A stretch of DNA of 39,973 nt from Azolla pinnata (Eukaryota; Streptophyta; Polypodiopsida; Salviniales; Salviniaceae), in the NCBI GenBank assembly GCA_037176905.1, contig JBBBWG010031509.1, positions 4,983 to 44,955 of the forward strand, read 5' to 3'. Made by a program: the position numbers and the translations under genes. The notes under the pieces are model-generated. The model ran no database searches, was not told where the DNA came from, and saw nothing but the letters and a program-made list of their open reading frames with translations. Below, one piece after another: positions 23,917 to 33,114 of the stretch (positions within the stretch are counted from its first letter, which is position 1; every line of letters starts with the position of its first letter).

Positions 23917-24341
23917 GGTTTTAATGGCTTGCAAGCGTGAAATTCAAATGCAGCTTGATCAGATTGTGTGCTAGAAACGGAGGCAATGATAACAGTGTCC
24001 GAGAAGCGAGCTAAAACCAGCCTGAGTTAGCAGGCTACATCCTGGACCTGAACTGGTAACAGGTAGAAGAACTATGGTGTGAATTTTGATCATCAATTCT
24101 ATGAAACATGCAGGAAATTGACTTCAGCTAGCTCTTACATATTGGTTGTCAGGCTAGGAGGAAGGACCATTTTTTGCGAGCATTCGTCGAGTAGTTTCTA
24201 CACAAATCTGCGCTTACAAAGAGTACTGCTTTGCAAAGAGAACAGAATCCTTGTTAGCATTCACTCTTGTTAAGCCGAAGTATGTACAAGGAAAAAGTGT
24301 TTCAGTACGCGCAAATCTCCTCATATTGCTTGCTGCAAATC
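23917..24341. other. Unassigned sequence
   Basis: I see no gene, RNA or mobile element here beyond short chance frames. Confidence 0.4.
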
Positions 24342-24559
24342 GCAACACTATTGAGGAGCTTGTGTAAAAAATGGAATCGCTGTTTATTACGAACGAATCC
24401 CCTTGATCACCAAACGCAAATTGCAACAGAACCATTGAGGAGCTTGGGTACAAAATGGAATCGCTGTTTATTACGCACGAATCCCCGTGATCACCAAACG
24501 CAAATTGCAACAGAACTATCAACGAGCTTGGGTACAAAACAGAATTTGCTGTTTATTAC
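24342..24559. repeat. Tandem repeat, 81-84 bp unit, about 2.7 copies
   Basis: Units start with GCAACA at 24342, 24423 and 24507. Each contains GAGCTTGGGTACAAAATGG, GCTGTTTATTACG and, in the first two, AATCCC(C/G)TGATCACC. Copies differ by a few substitutions. Both spacings are multiples of three, which lets a frame run through on either strand, but no conserved protein is apparent. Confidence 0.9.
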
Positions 24560-25346
24560 ATGAGGATTCCTGAAGCATGAGTGGAATGGTCTCTACGTAG
24601 GCAGTTCTTTTTCTTACCTTTTGTGGATGACACAATAGCGTCATAAACCACAATCATTCTTGGAGAAATTGTAACCTGCATCTTATGATCACAGGTCCAT
24701 AGGGTGAGTTTTAGGTCAGCATGGCCATATCAAAGCATTCAAACATGCTACATTAAAGAAACAGACAATATGATCAGTGCTGAATTGGGTGCCATATTGT
24801 TCTAAGTTCTACCTCCCTTCGATGTCCAATCGACTCACGACGAAATGAAAGAGGTTGGATCCTTACTACGTTCCAATCCAACTGTATTCTCAGCTACAAA
24901 TGGGGGTTTTCTCCAAACTATTAAACGAACATGCAGCATCACCACGCTTGAATTATACCATTTAATGTCATAATCCCATTACTATAACCACCAATCTCTG
25001 ATTCACCAACTGCCATTTTCGGTGGAATTCCCCAGCAGTTTTATCCTAAGTACACCTCTAAATCTGAATTTACCTCTCGATATCATAATCCCATATTTTT
25101 CTGTTCCTTTCCAAAGCAGGTAACACTCTATTTCCAATTAAAACACCCAGTAACACGTTTGTCCTTATCTGATCTCTGTTGGATCTCTTGGTTAGACTGA
25201 GATTCCGCTGAAAAGCAATCACATTTGAAAATCAACAGTCACAGGTCGATTCATATGTTGTTGCTTTGGAAATCATTCAACACAAGCAAAAAACTGAGGA
25301 CATGACACTGGTTGTGACATCCCTCCACAGATCTTCCAAAACCACA
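24560..25346. other. Intergenic; includes SSU72 3' UTR side
   Basis: No gene is recognised. The part next to 25346 should be the 3' UTR of the minus-strand SSU72 gene. It sits between the convergent cyclin L and SSU72 genes. Confidence 0.5.
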
Positions 25347-26904
25347 TCAATAAAAGCAAACCGAATATATAGGCTTCCGCCGATACTGCTTCTCGAACCT
25401 CTGAGTGATGTTATCGATCTCTTCCTCCCATGAATCAACCATCTCGAGCTATGAACACAAAGATTATGACACACAATTCAGACAATCAGAAGGATGAACA
25501 AAAACGCATAAACACAGATTTTATGCATTATGAGACTCACTTGTCGGCAAAACTCAAGTGCTAGCCTCGCGCCTGCAGCTGCCCCTTCATGATTGTCTTT
25601 CACATCAATGTTAACAACCAATGCACTCTTCATCAGCTTTGTTTCCCGATTTTGCATGTCTGCAGGTTTTTTGTTTAGCATAGCCAATGTCCAGCAAAAG
25701 AGATCAACTGAAATACTAAAACTACACATATACAGAATTAAATGTATACCTTCGATAACCATGTCAAAAACTCTCCCTTCAAATGTGAAGATAACATCAA
25801 ATACACCATCAGCTGCATTCTCTTGCCACCGCTGCGGTGCTTCTTTGACGCTCAGATTTCTCCTTAGCATTTGTAAGAGACCGTTCCTCTTGTACCTAAT
25901 GTCTATAGATTAAGGTTTAACAAGCCAATAACCTTTGAGTAGGGATGCCATGAAACATTTCAACCGTGCAGCATTTTCATGCTTCCCAAGAGAGATTATA
26001 ATACACAAGCTTCAGATCAAATGACACCAGAGAATCCAAATTGCACATCAAACAGAATACAAACTGTGCAAAAGGAAACGCAACCAGAATGTGCATATGC
26101 AAGCCATACGTTTTTGAGATACCAGACATTATAAATATATCTTAAACTCCAATGTCTCTGAGTGTTTTCCAGAAATTGCCCATGCCATAAGAATCCCCTG
26201 ACTGTCTATATATCAACAAGAATACCCTTGGGTTTTCCAACATAGAGAAATAGCTCTTCTCTATATTAAAGTTTAGGCTATTTCAGTGTTCCCTATCTTA
26301 ACAGAAGCAGACCCCCAAATTTTGTATTACCCATCTTTGAAAACTGTTTCTGTCCTCTCAAGTTGTCAAGGAATGCAACAACATATGGCAGCAAGCTTCA
26401 CATATTCAGACTGATAAACAATAATAAATCAAATGAAATTGAGAACAACAATTTTGTGACAAATATATATATCAGACACCTTCCAATATTTTTATAACCC
26501 GGCTGACAACAGCATAGGACAGAATTATATAAAAGAGAATTAAGCCCAAATGGATCTAAAACATCTCAATAACATGGCAATATACATGGTAGCACATTAT
26601 TTGCAGCTCCCAATACTAGTTTATAAACACACCCTTTTGAATACCTACTTGTCTTACAATAATGTCTACAGTCGAAGGTAAAAGGATACAGTTCAGAATC
26701 TTTGCGTTTGAGGTCTTCAAACATGGTTCGATAAGGCGTGCCAAATTTGTAAATATTGGGCTCCCTGATAGAAGGTCCTGGAAGCTTTACATGGGCCCCA
26801 GTGCCGTACGAGCTCACATCGAAGCCTCGTTTCTGTAAGAGTGCATGAGCTTCCATACTTCGGTTCTGATTGGAGGCACAAACCATAGCATATCTCAGCT
26901 TCAT
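25347..26904 (-). CDS. SSU72: SSU72 RNA polymerase II CTD phosphatase, intact, 4 exons, 193 aa
   Basis: SSU72 dephosphorylates Ser5 (and Ser7) of the RNA polymerase II C-terminal domain and works with the 3'-end cleavage/polyadenylation machinery in the nucleus. Exons in order: 26904-26690, 25895-25750, 25659-25541, 25448-25347, total 582 bp with agreeing phases. The N-terminus MKLRYAMVCASNQNRSMEAH carries the cysteine phosphatase signature CX5R (Cys9 to Arg15). GTGAHVKLPGPS follows. DNHE (Asp142) provides the likely general acid. The end YSVCFY is the conserved family terminus. Human SSU72 is 194 aa. I chose the second ATG of a tandem ATGATG (26904); one codon more (26907), or an upstream in-frame ATG at 26973, is possible, but family members start as MK-YAMVC. 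Intron 1 looks U12-type. The gene converges with cyclin L and is head to head with the LYR gene. Confidence 0.96.
25896..26689 (-). other. Probable U12-type (minor spliceosome) intron 1 of SSU72
   Basis: The donor on the minus strand is GTATCCTTTT, which matches the U12 consensus RTATCCTTT without mismatch. A CCTTAAT word, close to the U12 branch consensus TTCCTTRAY, lies about 14 nt before the acceptor ATTAG, and there is no long polypyrimidine tract. Splicing here restores the codon pair Leu72-Tyr73 of the family (ELYKRNG). Confidence 0.8.
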
Positions 26905-27299
26905 CATGTTCTTTTGGACAAGCTTGAGCTCGATACTGTTGCACTTCAAAATTGCTTCAATCACAACATTCAATGACCAGTGTGGTTTAGCTTCTCAAAC
27001 CAAGTCTGGGCTTGATGATGACCTCCACTCTGAAATTCCTTCAGACAAAAATCAATCAGAACATCCAATCACCAGGGAAAAGATTGTTGTTTAACTTTAA
27101 AATCAGCTATAAGTTCCTACTGAATCATGGATTTCTTAGAGGTTGAAGTGAAATCCAAAGAAATGCCCAAGCTTGCAAATGTTGTATATTTTAGACTGTC
27201 TATTGTGTAAAAGTAATTCAAAGGGCATTCTTCAAATGCAAAAGTCATATGCTTGAATGCAAAGGGTTATATGAAACCGAATGCAGAGTAACGATTCAC
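26905..27299. other. SSU72 5' flank, no feature resolved
   Basis: The SSU72 leader is expected here and may include a 5' UTR intron. No splice pair or start site can be fixed from sequence alone. Confidence 0.4.
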
Positions 27300-27930
27300 T
27301 CCCTTCATTAAAGCTACAATCAGGAAGAAGCAGGGAATAATGATGAGAAAAGGGAAAACGATATCCATGGGATAACCTGGTTTCATGATATGGTGTGGAT
27401 TGGGTTAGATGTTCATAGCTGCATCAGATGCTCCACTGCCCTCTAAAGCACAACATTTGCACATGACATGATGTGGATCTAAGATATTTGTCAAAAGAAT
27501 TTCCTACCGTGATAATTTAGAAGGATGAAAAAGGGAAACTAAGCACCCATGAGAAATCTTGGTTGAATGATGTGACAAACGTCGTGTTAGATATTTACCA
27601 TTCTTCTTCCATTGAAAACCAAATCAATACATTATGCACAACCAATGTGTGATTGATTCTCCTGAAGAAGAATTTCTTAATACGGTGACCATTTAGAAGG
27701 ATAAAAACAAAAAACGGGGACATCCTTTGAATATCTTGGCTTTGATATCTCGCATCAAGAATGGATGATTTCTTTCCCCAAAGAAGAATTTATCACTAGG
27801 GTCATTTAGAAAGATAAAAAACGAACAACCATATACCCCTGAGTTGCTGGATGTGCTGTGGATTGAGCAAGATATTTACAGTTGCTTCAAAAAATTGTTT
27901 CATTGACCATCAAAGCACGCAATTCGTAAA
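27300..27930. repeat. Diverged tandem repeat, ~115-175 bp unit, about 4 copies
   Basis: A shared block (AAGAATTT, then an ATTTAGAAGGAT-like word and an A/G-rich run) recurs near 27320, 27493, 27666 and 27779. It is followed in most copies by CCC(A)TGAG...TGGTTG/GTTGCTGG...GTTAGATATTTAC-like sequence. Copies share perhaps two thirds of positions with indels, so this is an old array. Boundaries are approximate. Confidence 0.55.
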
Positions 27931-28445
27931 TAAACGAAGACAGGGCATCAGATTCGAATGCTACTCATAGGAACCATACGAATCAGTGATCTGTACTGCA
28001 ATGTCGATGATGGCGATGGAGATGGAGATGGCAATGGCATTGGTGAATCATATATGATCCGGATGAAACCGTTCATATCCATAAGTTTGATACAGTATCT
28101 TCAATTCTCAAAAGGGCGCATAATACTCTGAGTAATAAATTCCATGTGATAATGCTGAAAGATACGGCTTTCTTTTGCACAGAAAATTCATGGAGCAGGA
28201 AACACGAATGAAGACATCCAAAAGGAAGCAACAATATCAGAAATCCAGAGATGCCTAACATGATAGGATACACCGAAACAGAAAATACAGCAGCATAATC
28301 AGAATAAAGACATTCCAACGCTCAGCTGATCGAAAAGCCAACCAAATTGCATCAGTTTTGAACCACAACAATCGCTGAGAAGGAAGTGACTAAAATGCCA
28401 TGGCTTCCTAAGCACTGGGGTCAAAAGGGTAAAAGAAAAAAAAAG
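27931..28445. other. Unassigned sequence
   Basis: A short GATGGNGATGGAGATGG run lies at about 28007-28038. Otherwise no gene or RNA is recognised. Confidence 0.4.
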
Positions 28446-28710
28446 AGGCAACAGACCTGATAAAAATGATGGGTTCTTCTTCTTCTCCCTTCCTTGCTTC
28501 TGGACTCCTTAATCCTTCCTTCCGAACTGCAGTGTACTGTTAGTTCCCCAGAGTTGCTCTGCCTTTTGATCTAGAAGGGAGCAACAGAGCGGATAAAGAA
28601 TGATGGGCTGCTCTTCCTTCTCTGCTTCCTCCTCTATTCCTCCTTCCACTCTCCGTATTTTGTTTCCTTTGGCGCAGAGGAGCACTGTGCTGCTTTGACC
28701 GATTGAAGGG
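28446..28710. repeat. Imperfect ~133 bp tandem duplication, CT-rich
   Basis: GCAACAGACCTGATAAAAATGATGGG at about 28448 is echoed by GCAACAGAGCGGATAAAGAATGATGGG at 28581. In both, a CT-rich tract (CTTCTCCCTTCCTTGC; CTTCCTTCTCTGCTTCC) follows. The rest has diverged. It may lie near a transcription start, given the CT-rich composition. Confidence 0.5.
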
Positions 28711-28989
28711 GAAACAGAGACCAGAGGAAGATCGATGGAAAATGCTCTGTCTCTTTCGGTTGCTCTATTCTATCTCTTGCTCCGCGGATCGTTCCCTTCC
28801 CCTCTTACATACGCAGAGAGCAGAGCTGCAGGTTCTCTGATCTCCTGCACAGGAAGCTCTGCTCTTCTTCCATGGCTACAAGAAATATCTTCCTCTTTGT
28901 CTCTTCACAAAAATCACTAAGGAACATGTTTCTCTTCTCTCATTTGGACATCTTCACAATCTCATACATCTTCACAAAAATAAGACAAG

Positions 28990-29585
28990 AAAGAGGAGCA
29001 AATTTCATTCTGATAGAGAACAAGAGGGACAAATTCCAGAGAGTGAAAGAGGAGCAGATTCCGATAGAGGGCACGAGGACAAATTGTAGAGACAGAAAAG
29101 AGGATCGGATTCTGATAGAGGACGGGAGGGACAAAACTGCAGAGACTGAAAGAGGAGTAGATTCCGATTGAGGATAGGAGGACAAATTGTAGAGACAAAG
29201 AAGAGGATCGGATTTTGATCGAGGACACGAGGGACAAATTCCAGAGACTGAAAGAGGAGCAGATTCCGATAGAGGACAGGAGGACAGATTGTGGAGATAG
29301 AAAAGAGGATCGGATTCTGATAGAGGAAGGGAGGGACAAAACTGCAGAGACTGAAAGAGGAGCAGATTCCAATTGAGGATAGGAGGACAAATTGTAGAGA
29401 CAGAGAAGAGGATCGGATTCTTATCAAGGACACGAGGGACAAATTCCGGAGACTGAAAGAGGAGCAAATTCCGATAGAGGACAGGAGGACAAAATGTAGA
29501 GATAGAAAAGAGGATCAGATTCTGATCGAGGACATGAGGGACGGAACTGCAGAGACTGAAAAGAGGAGCAGATTCCGATAACGTA
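28990..29585. repeat. Higher-order tandem array, ~51/102/205 bp periodicity
   Basis: The ~102-104 bp unit starts with AGGAG(C/T)A(G/A)ATTCC at 29050, 29153, 29255, 29358, 29460 and 29564. Each unit consists of two related ~51 bp halves (GGAGCAGATTCCGATAGAGG and GGATCGGATTCTGATAGAGG). Successive units alternate between ACAAATTCCAGAGACTG and ACAAAACTGCAGAGACTG, giving a higher-order period of about 205 bp. All three minus-strand frames stay open through much of the array because 51 is a multiple of three; I do not call these frames genes. Confidence 0.92.
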
Positions 29586-32143
29586 GCCGTGTGCGGTGAC
29601 GCAAGCTTGGCTCGACATTGTATGTAGCCAATGCTAGAAATGTTTCCGAGGTCTGCGACAGCTCTGTTGTAGTTCAGTGATCGGCGCTTGACCGATCGCT
29701 GGAAGCATCATCCGATCTTTTTGTTCGGCTGCTCTGTCGAGCCATTCTTTGATGATTTCGTTCTCCCGTTATTTTTCCCCGACTTCGTCGATCGTTTCTC
29801 CGACTCGGCATTCATGTACGCGCTTTTGGGTTCTCTCTCGGTTCCAATTCCGTGCCTTTGATTTGATACGATCACAGCCGGTTATGTAACACTTCTGGAA
29901 TCATCTGTGCCCTACGAACAAGCGATTTCGATATGTGGGGTACTCACGATTTCCTGACTTCCTCGATTTCTCATCACACCGCAATGCTTTCACGCAAAGA
30001 CGATGTTAGCCCGTGCAACGCTCAATATAATGTCAGCTGTTGTAAGTGCATAATCATCAATCATTCTTTTGTTTTACTTGTCAAAGGACGAGAAGACGAG
30101 GTTTAAAAGGGCGATTTGCCGTTCCAATGTAAGTTATATTACCTCGTGAATCGGTTAAGTCACGTGCCTGATGATCCGGCACAACGGCCCTGGTCCACAG
30201 AAAAAAGATCCTTTCTAGCGATTTCGTGTGGATTGCCCCCCGATGATCCGAATTTGCAGCGATTTTGGCGCATCGTTTCCTCGGACAATTCGATTGATCG
30301 TCGTGTCTCTCAAGACCCAGCCGATTCGACGGTTTCTTCTCAATCGATTCGACAACTTCTTCTGAATCGCTTCGCTTCGATCGATCGATCGATCCATTTG
30401 CTGCTTGCTCTCGAATGATCCGACCGATCCTGTCGATCCGATCCCATCGATGGATCGGTTCTATCGATCGATTCGATCCGATAGGTTTTGTTGATCGATC
30501 CCAAGTTAGAGACACAAAATGGATGAAGCATTGGCTATGGTGAAAGTTGTGGGCGTTTTCTTTCAGTGTTCCGGTGCTTGTACACTCTGCGAGCTTCATC
30601 TTCTCCATCTTCGTCCTCGTGGGCATCGTCGCCAAGGTGTGCTTTCCTCTTCCTTCTCATCTACTGCTTGCTCTGTCGCATCTCTTTTGGGTGCATTTCT
30701 GAGCACGTCTTCAGACGCTCGGCTTTCTGCAGACACATTCATTTTTTTTTTTTTACCGGAGTCTTTCTTTTTCCTATTTTGGTTCATACGTTCGTTCATG
30801 GAGATGGAACGGACTTAAACGTTTTTCTTGTGTTTGGGCACGTTGTTAGCTTAGGGTATCGAGAGTTTGATGCGCTGGCAAAGCCCGCAGGCTTGAATTC
30901 CATAGTTTTTATGTCAATACTGTAATTCTACGGATTTTGCAAGGTTTTTTGTCCATTATATATCTTGAAGAATTAGAATTTCTAAGTCTTTGCTCAACAC
31001 ATACATGTGTTGGAACCACTGTTGCTGCTAGAATTGTTATACTTATTTTTTATCTTCTTAATACCGTATGATTTAGGTTTTCTAGTTTTTTCTCATACAT
31101 TTGTTTTGCAGACTTCGTAGAGTGCATCGGTTTATTAATTCTATGGTGTTCATACATTGGTTATAGCAGTTCAAGCCATCTCAGGGTTTAAGAATTTCAA
31201 GGGTTGTTCGTACATTAGATACGTACGGAGTTTAAGGTTACGCTGAGGTTCAAGGTTTTGTTTATCATATATAGATATTTGAGTCCACCTTGAAAAGTAA
31301 AGTATCCAGTTTTGTAAGGATTCTGTAAAAAATTATCGTGAAAATCTTCGCCTGATAGCAAAGCATTCTGCCATGATCTAAAATTTGGAATGGCAGATGT
31401 TTTACCATGAGTCAAGCATCTTCAATCAATCATGAGATTCTTATAGATTTGTCCAAGAAGCTCACATAGATGTATTTCCATGGAGATGTGGGAATTCGTA
31501 CTGTTTCTTCAGCTACAAAATTGCAGATTTTGATGTTTGGTAGTCTGTCATTTGTGAGTTGCAAATGATGGGAAAGAGAGTTGATTCCCAGCATAGATTT
31601 GGTTGTCATGTAAAAAAAATGAAAAACGCTTGTTGTTGTAGACAAATTTGTAGCCTGGATCCAATGGAAGTATAGCCTAGATGATGGCTAAATTTAGCTA
31701 AAGTGCGTTAAGTGAAATAGACAAATACATAGATGGCAGCGTCTAGGTGGATTCATGTGTGACTATGAGTACTATATTATCGATTTTTCTAAAAATTTAT
31801 AATCGAGGAATAGATTCTCAAGAAGATTGAGATTGCGATATTCAATCCTTAGCATTGGAAGTAGTGATTAATCGGTTCTTCTGGTTTGTTGGAGGAGGAA
31901 ATTGGAAACAATTTTATGACAATACCTAGTCAATGTCCAAATTTTCATTAAGAGAGAGTACTCTTGCTGAACTAAGACTTCAAGAGAAGTTATGTCTTTC
32001 GACAAAGAAGTGGAGTCGCTGAATAATCATACAAAAGGATCATTATGTTTCCCTAATGAAATTTCAAAGGTTTAAATAACTAAGATTATCATTCCATTTT
32101 CTTTAAATACAGGAGTCCTCTTTCTTGCTATTGTGTAAGCAAG
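29586..32143. other. Intergenic, GATC-rich stretch and probable LYR gene leader
   Basis: 29586-30270 shows no gene. From 30280 to 30510 the sequence is rich in overlapping GATC/TCGA/CGAT words (for example CGATCGATCGATCGATCC at about 30378), which open spurious frames on both strands. Near 30590-30640 a CT-rich stretch ending CGCCAAG before GTGTGC could be a 5' UTR exon of the downstream LYR gene. A matching acceptor (AAATACAG) ends at about 32112. A 13-base T run lies near 30740. From 30930 to 32110 I see only AT-rich intron-like sequence. Confidence 0.4.
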
Positions 32144-33039
32144 ATGAAGCCACAACCTCTCGACAATATGAGACGGGTAGCACTCTCTTTCTCTACCGTC
32201 TTCCATTATTTTTGTTATTCATCTTGTGGTGGTACTATTGGTGATTGAGTGGTTATTGAATATCCATCCTTGTTGCCATAGTGCACAGTCTGGTTTTGTC
32301 TTCACGTGTAGGGTGGCTGCATGAGTTTATTTCATTGTTACCTATGACTTCATTTTATTATCTGTCGAATAGAACTCACTTTAGTGCTAAAACACTAAAT
32401 AGTGCCATATTGTCTGAATATGATTCAATGCTGTTTTCTTGCTTGATTTTTCTTCCTTTTTGCATATCGATCATCTTAACTCAAATTTACCAGTTGGTAT
32501 AATTGCATAATAATCCAATGATTTTAGTTTCTCTCCAGCTTTATCGAGAGTGTTTGCGGCGTGCAGACTTGGAAGGAAAGAAGGTTAGAGCCTATTAATG
32601 AATTCTCAAATAGCTTTTCTTGCAATGAGTGAAATTAAAAACTTCAATGCGCTTGGCATATACTTATTTGCCTAAGCTTCAATTCTTTCGTAAGAAGATG
32701 AACCAAAAAGCTAGTCTTCTTAAATTTAAAATTTCCTGACTTGTTTGTGATGACAGAGAGGAAATTCTGAGGCTCTTAAAGAAATGATTCGCCAGCAGTT
32801 CAGAAGAAATATGCATGAAACAGATGCTCAGAAAGTGCAAGAATTGAAGCAAGCGTATGAAAACTCCATGTTCTTTGTCATCTTGTTGGAGCTAGATAAC
32901 CGTACATATTATCCCACAACCAAGACTAATATAGCTTGATGGTGAATGCAGTGCCGTCAATGGTCTTCTCAATCATCTTATTTTAGAGACAAGGGCAGCG
33001 GAGAAGTCCGGAGTCAAGGATGCAAAACAACAAAGTTGA
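32144..33039 (+). CDS. Small LYR-motif (Complex1_LYR family) protein, 4 exons, ~87 aa
   Basis: LYR proteins are small helical mitochondrial factors that bind the acyl carrier protein and help build respiratory complexes or Fe-S clusters. Exons: 32144-32176, 32539-32583, 32757-32854, 32952-33039, total 264 bp, with GT-AG junctions and agreeing phases. The product starts MKPQPLDNMRR, then LYRECLRRADLEGKK with the diagnostic Leu-Tyr-Arg at 12-14. The downstream conserved Phe (Phe41 in IRQQFRRN) is followed by ETDAQKVQELKQA and a C-terminal helix ending AKQQS. The pattern around Phe41 looks most like LYRM7/MZM1 (complex III assembly) or LYRM2, but I cannot decide. Exons 2-4 are secure. Exon 1 is the nearest ATG-bearing exon in phase and is less certain; a longer upstream N-terminus is possible. 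Confidence 0.75.
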
Positions 33040-33108
33040 AGTATTTCAAATGGCGGTTTTAGGTACATAAAAGGATGTAATGTGTATTTAAGCATGTAAT
33101 GCATAACA

Positions 33109-33114
33109 AATAAA
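33109..33114 (+). terminator. Possible poly(A) signal AATAAA of the LYR gene
   Basis: AATAAA lies 70 bp after the LYR stop codon, in an AT-rich 3' context, at a normal distance for a plant near-upstream element. Confidence 0.5.

Noticed and set aside
26905..26973. Upstream in-frame ATG giving a 23-residue extension of SSU72
   Set aside because: Plant SSU72 proteins begin MK-YAMVC; the extension has no family support, though no stop codon excludes it.
28940..29467. Three overlapping minus-strand frames of 142-175 codons
   Set aside because: They are translations of the 51/102 bp array in all three frames, with no family resemblance.
30081..30635. Minus-strand frame of 184 codons
   Set aside because: It runs through the GATC-rich stretch, giving Arg/Ser/Asp/Ile repeats; there is no known domain and composition explains the open frame.
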